Positions 13,429 to 14,865 of a stretch of DNA of 14,865 nt are shown here, in pieces. Origin of the DNA: JACQFZ01 sp041485885 (GTDB lineage: Bacteria > Pseudomonadota > Gammaproteobacteria > Acidiferrobacterales > Sulfurifustaceae); contig JBGPKL010000074.1 of assembly GCA_041485885.1 (NCBI GenBank), positions 1-14,865 of the forward strand, written 5' to 3'. The notes below the pieces were generated by a model. It ran no database searches. It worked only from the letters and a program-made list of their open reading frames with translations, and had not been told where the DNA came from. Each line of letters opens with the position of its first letter. The first letter of the stretch is position 1. The translations under genes were made by a program, and so were the position numbers.

Positions 13429-14658
13429 TTAGGTACCCGTTCGTAGTTCACCGGCGCGGCGCGAAGCCGTTCGGGATTTTCCGATCGAGCGCAGCACCTC
13501 GCCCAATTGGGTCAAGCTCGCCAGATTGTGCACCGGCAAAAACGCATCGACATACGGCAACATCGCGCGGATGCCGGCCGGTCGCGCTTCGAATTTCTCG
13601 TAACGCAGCAGCGGATTGAGCCAGATGATTTGCCGGCACGATCGGTCGAGCCGTTCCATTTCCTGGCGCAGCCCTTCGCCGGCGTCGCTGTCGAGGCCGT
13701 CACTGATTAGAAGCACGATGGCACCTTGGCCGAGTAAACGTCGGCCCCAGCGCTGATTGAATTCCTTCAAGCTCGCGCCGATGCGCGTGCCGCCCGCCCA
13801 ATCGGCCACGGCGTTCGACACGCCGGCCAGTGCGACGTCGACGTCGCGGTGGCGCAAATTGCGCGTGATGTTCGTCAAGCGCGTGCCGAACAAAAACGTG
13901 TAGACACGATCGCGATCGTTCGTGACGGCGTGGATGAAGTGCAGCAGCATGCGCGTGTAGCTTTCCATCGAGCCCGAGATGTCGCACAGCACGACCAGCG
14001 TCGGGTGGCGCACATCCGGCGAGCGGCGTTGCAGCTGCACCACCCCGCCCGCCTGCTTCACCATTTGCTTGATCGTGTTGCGCAGATCGACGCGCGTGCC
14101 GTGCGTCCGCGGCCGCAGCCGCCGTGACGGCAACGCCGGCAGCGGCAGGCGCAAATGGCGCAGCACCGCCTTCGCCTCTTCCAACTCCTCGGGCGTCATG
14201 CTCGCAAAATCCTTATGCTGCAATACCTCGCGCATCGAAACGGTGAAGCGCGCGTCCGCTTGCACCTCGGGTGGCAGCTGATCGTTGTTCCGCGGCCGAA
14301 TCGATGTATTCGGCAACAACGCGCGCGCGACCCGCTCCGGCAGCTTCGGGCCATCTTTTTCGATGCGGCGCAGCCCGCCCATCAGCTGCAACAATTCTTG
14401 CAACATTCGCTCGACCCGGTAAGGATCGCGCCAGAAAACGTGAAACGCCTGATCGAAGATTTCCTGATGCTCGCGCCGGTTCACCAGCACCGCCGATAGC
14501 GCATACGAAAAATCGTCGCGTCGCTCGACGCCGACCGCTTGCACGGCATTCAACGCATCGATCACTTTGGCCGGGCCGATGGGCAACCCGGCGCGCCGCA
14601 ACACGCGTGCGAAGTGAACGATATTGTCGGCCAGTTGTGCTTTCTTTGGTTCTGTCAT
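13429..14658 (-). CDS. coxE: CoxE, von Willebrand A domain protein
   Basis: This 409-residue protein is the VWA partner of the AAA+ chaperone CoxD; the CoxD/CoxE pair is implicated in assembling the Cu-S-Mo site of aerobic CO dehydrogenase. The N-terminal part (LADNIVHFARVLRRAGLPIG) is typical of the family. The MIDAS metal site is complete: DISGS (226-230), the Thr of WAGGTRIG (291) and the Asp of LLISDGLD (320). The frame is open to a GTG at 14682. I prefer ATG 14658 because the domain begins right after it, but neither start has a good Shine-Dalgarno, so this is uncertain. coxD, expected upstream, does not appear in the 207 bases to the window edge. It is followed 2 nt later by coxG. Confidence 0.9.
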   Translation of the reverse strand: MTEPKKAQLADNIVHFARVLRRAGLPIGPAKVIDALNAVQAVGVERRDDFSYALSAVLVNRREHQEIFDQAFHVFWRDPYRVERMLQELLQLMGGLRRIEKDGPKLPERVARALLPNTSIRPRNNDQLPPEVQADARFTVSMREVLQHKDFASMTPEELEEAKAVLRHLRLPLPALPSRRLRPRTHGTRVDLRNTIKQMVKQAGGVVQLQRRSPDVRHPTLVVLCDISGSMESYTRMLLHFIHAVTNDRDRVYTFLFGTRLTNITRNLRHRDVDVALAGVSNAVADWAGGTRIGASLKEFNQRWGRRLLGQGAIVLLISDGLDSDAGEGLRQEMERLDRSCRQIIWLNPLLRYEKFEARPAGIRAMLPYVDAFLPVHNLASLTQLGEVLRSIGKSRTASRRAGELRTGT

Positions 14659-14865
14659 TGTCCCGTGGTTACTCCAACACACGTCAGCGCACTTCCCTCA
14701 CGCCGCCATTCCCGCTTCCTTCATGCCGTCATTCCCGCGAAAGCGCACTACTGTCCGGAATATTTTTGCGAAACGATGAAAAGAGGTTGCGAATCTCGGT
14801 GTTTTGGGTGAAAACCCTGAGCGCCAACTCAACAGTCGAGATCCACAACCCATGTACAGCATAAG
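14659..14865. other. Intergenic edge with a dispersed repeat and possible IS end
   Basis: I see no gene here. GTCATTCCCGCGAAAGCG at 14728-14745 is the first half of a very common proteobacterial repeat that normally continues into its own complement (GCGGGAAT). Here it breaks off into CACTACTGTCCGGAATATTT. The sequence from about 14746 to the edge is more AT-rich and may be the terminal region of an insertion sequence or other inserted DNA. Too little is visible to name it. Confidence 0.4.

Noticed and set aside
1..14865. CRISPR array, tRNA, rRNA or tmRNA genes
   Set aside because: I saw no regularly spaced direct repeats and no tRNA or rRNA-like segments; the repeats found are palindromes or the single leader duplication.

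Overview
The window looks like chromosomal DNA of a GC-rich proteobacterium, probably a beta- or gammaproteobacterium. This rests on gene families, Shine-Dalgarno sites and intergenic repeats typical of that group; no marker gene fixes the taxon. Every convincing protein gene lies on the minus strand, so genes run from high to low coordinates.

Right part (about 10.0-14.7 kb): accessory genes of the aerobic molybdenum CO dehydrogenase (cox) type, namely coxE (VWA protein), coxG (membrane-anchored SRPBCC protein) and an XdhC/CoxI-family cofactor protein. An 82-bp palindromic repeat separates coxG from the XdhC gene. Two exported redox proteins follow: a stand-alone DsbD alpha-like domain and a CPFV-type thioredoxin-fold protein. 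The catalytic coxMSL genes and coxD are not in the window.

Middle part (2.2-9.6 kb): a compact three-gene operon. In transcription order it holds a 928-aa beta-class N6-adenine/N4-cytosine DNA methyltransferase (Mod-like), a 498-aa AAA+ ATPase with a C-terminal DUF4143/PD-(D/E)XK-like segment, and a 1032-aa DEAH helicase with a C-terminal PD-(D/E)XK nuclease (Res-like). The ATPase start codon overlaps the methyltransferase stop codon by one base, and the helicase begins 11 nt after the ATPase. This is a type III-like restriction-modification system with a built-in ATPase, probably a phage-defence unit. By eye its base composition, especially in the helicase, is less GC-rich than the cox side, which fits horizontal acquisition.

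Left part (1-2.2 kb): two tandem DUF3494 (ice-binding-like) genes, one encoding a lipoprotein cut by the window edge and one a secreted protein with a clear terminator. Both are preceded by copies of the same roughly 165-bp leader. On the transcribed strand the leader can fold into a closed multi-stem RNA, with one compensatory base-pair change and two wobble-preserving changes between the copies. I do not recognise the RNA class; it is the best candidate here for an undescribed cis-regulatory RNA.

The long gene-poor stretches (about 1.65-2.18 kb, 9.57-10.03 kb and 14.66-14.87 kb) hold palindromes and dispersed repeats. The right edge may contain an insertion-sequence end inside a common repeat.
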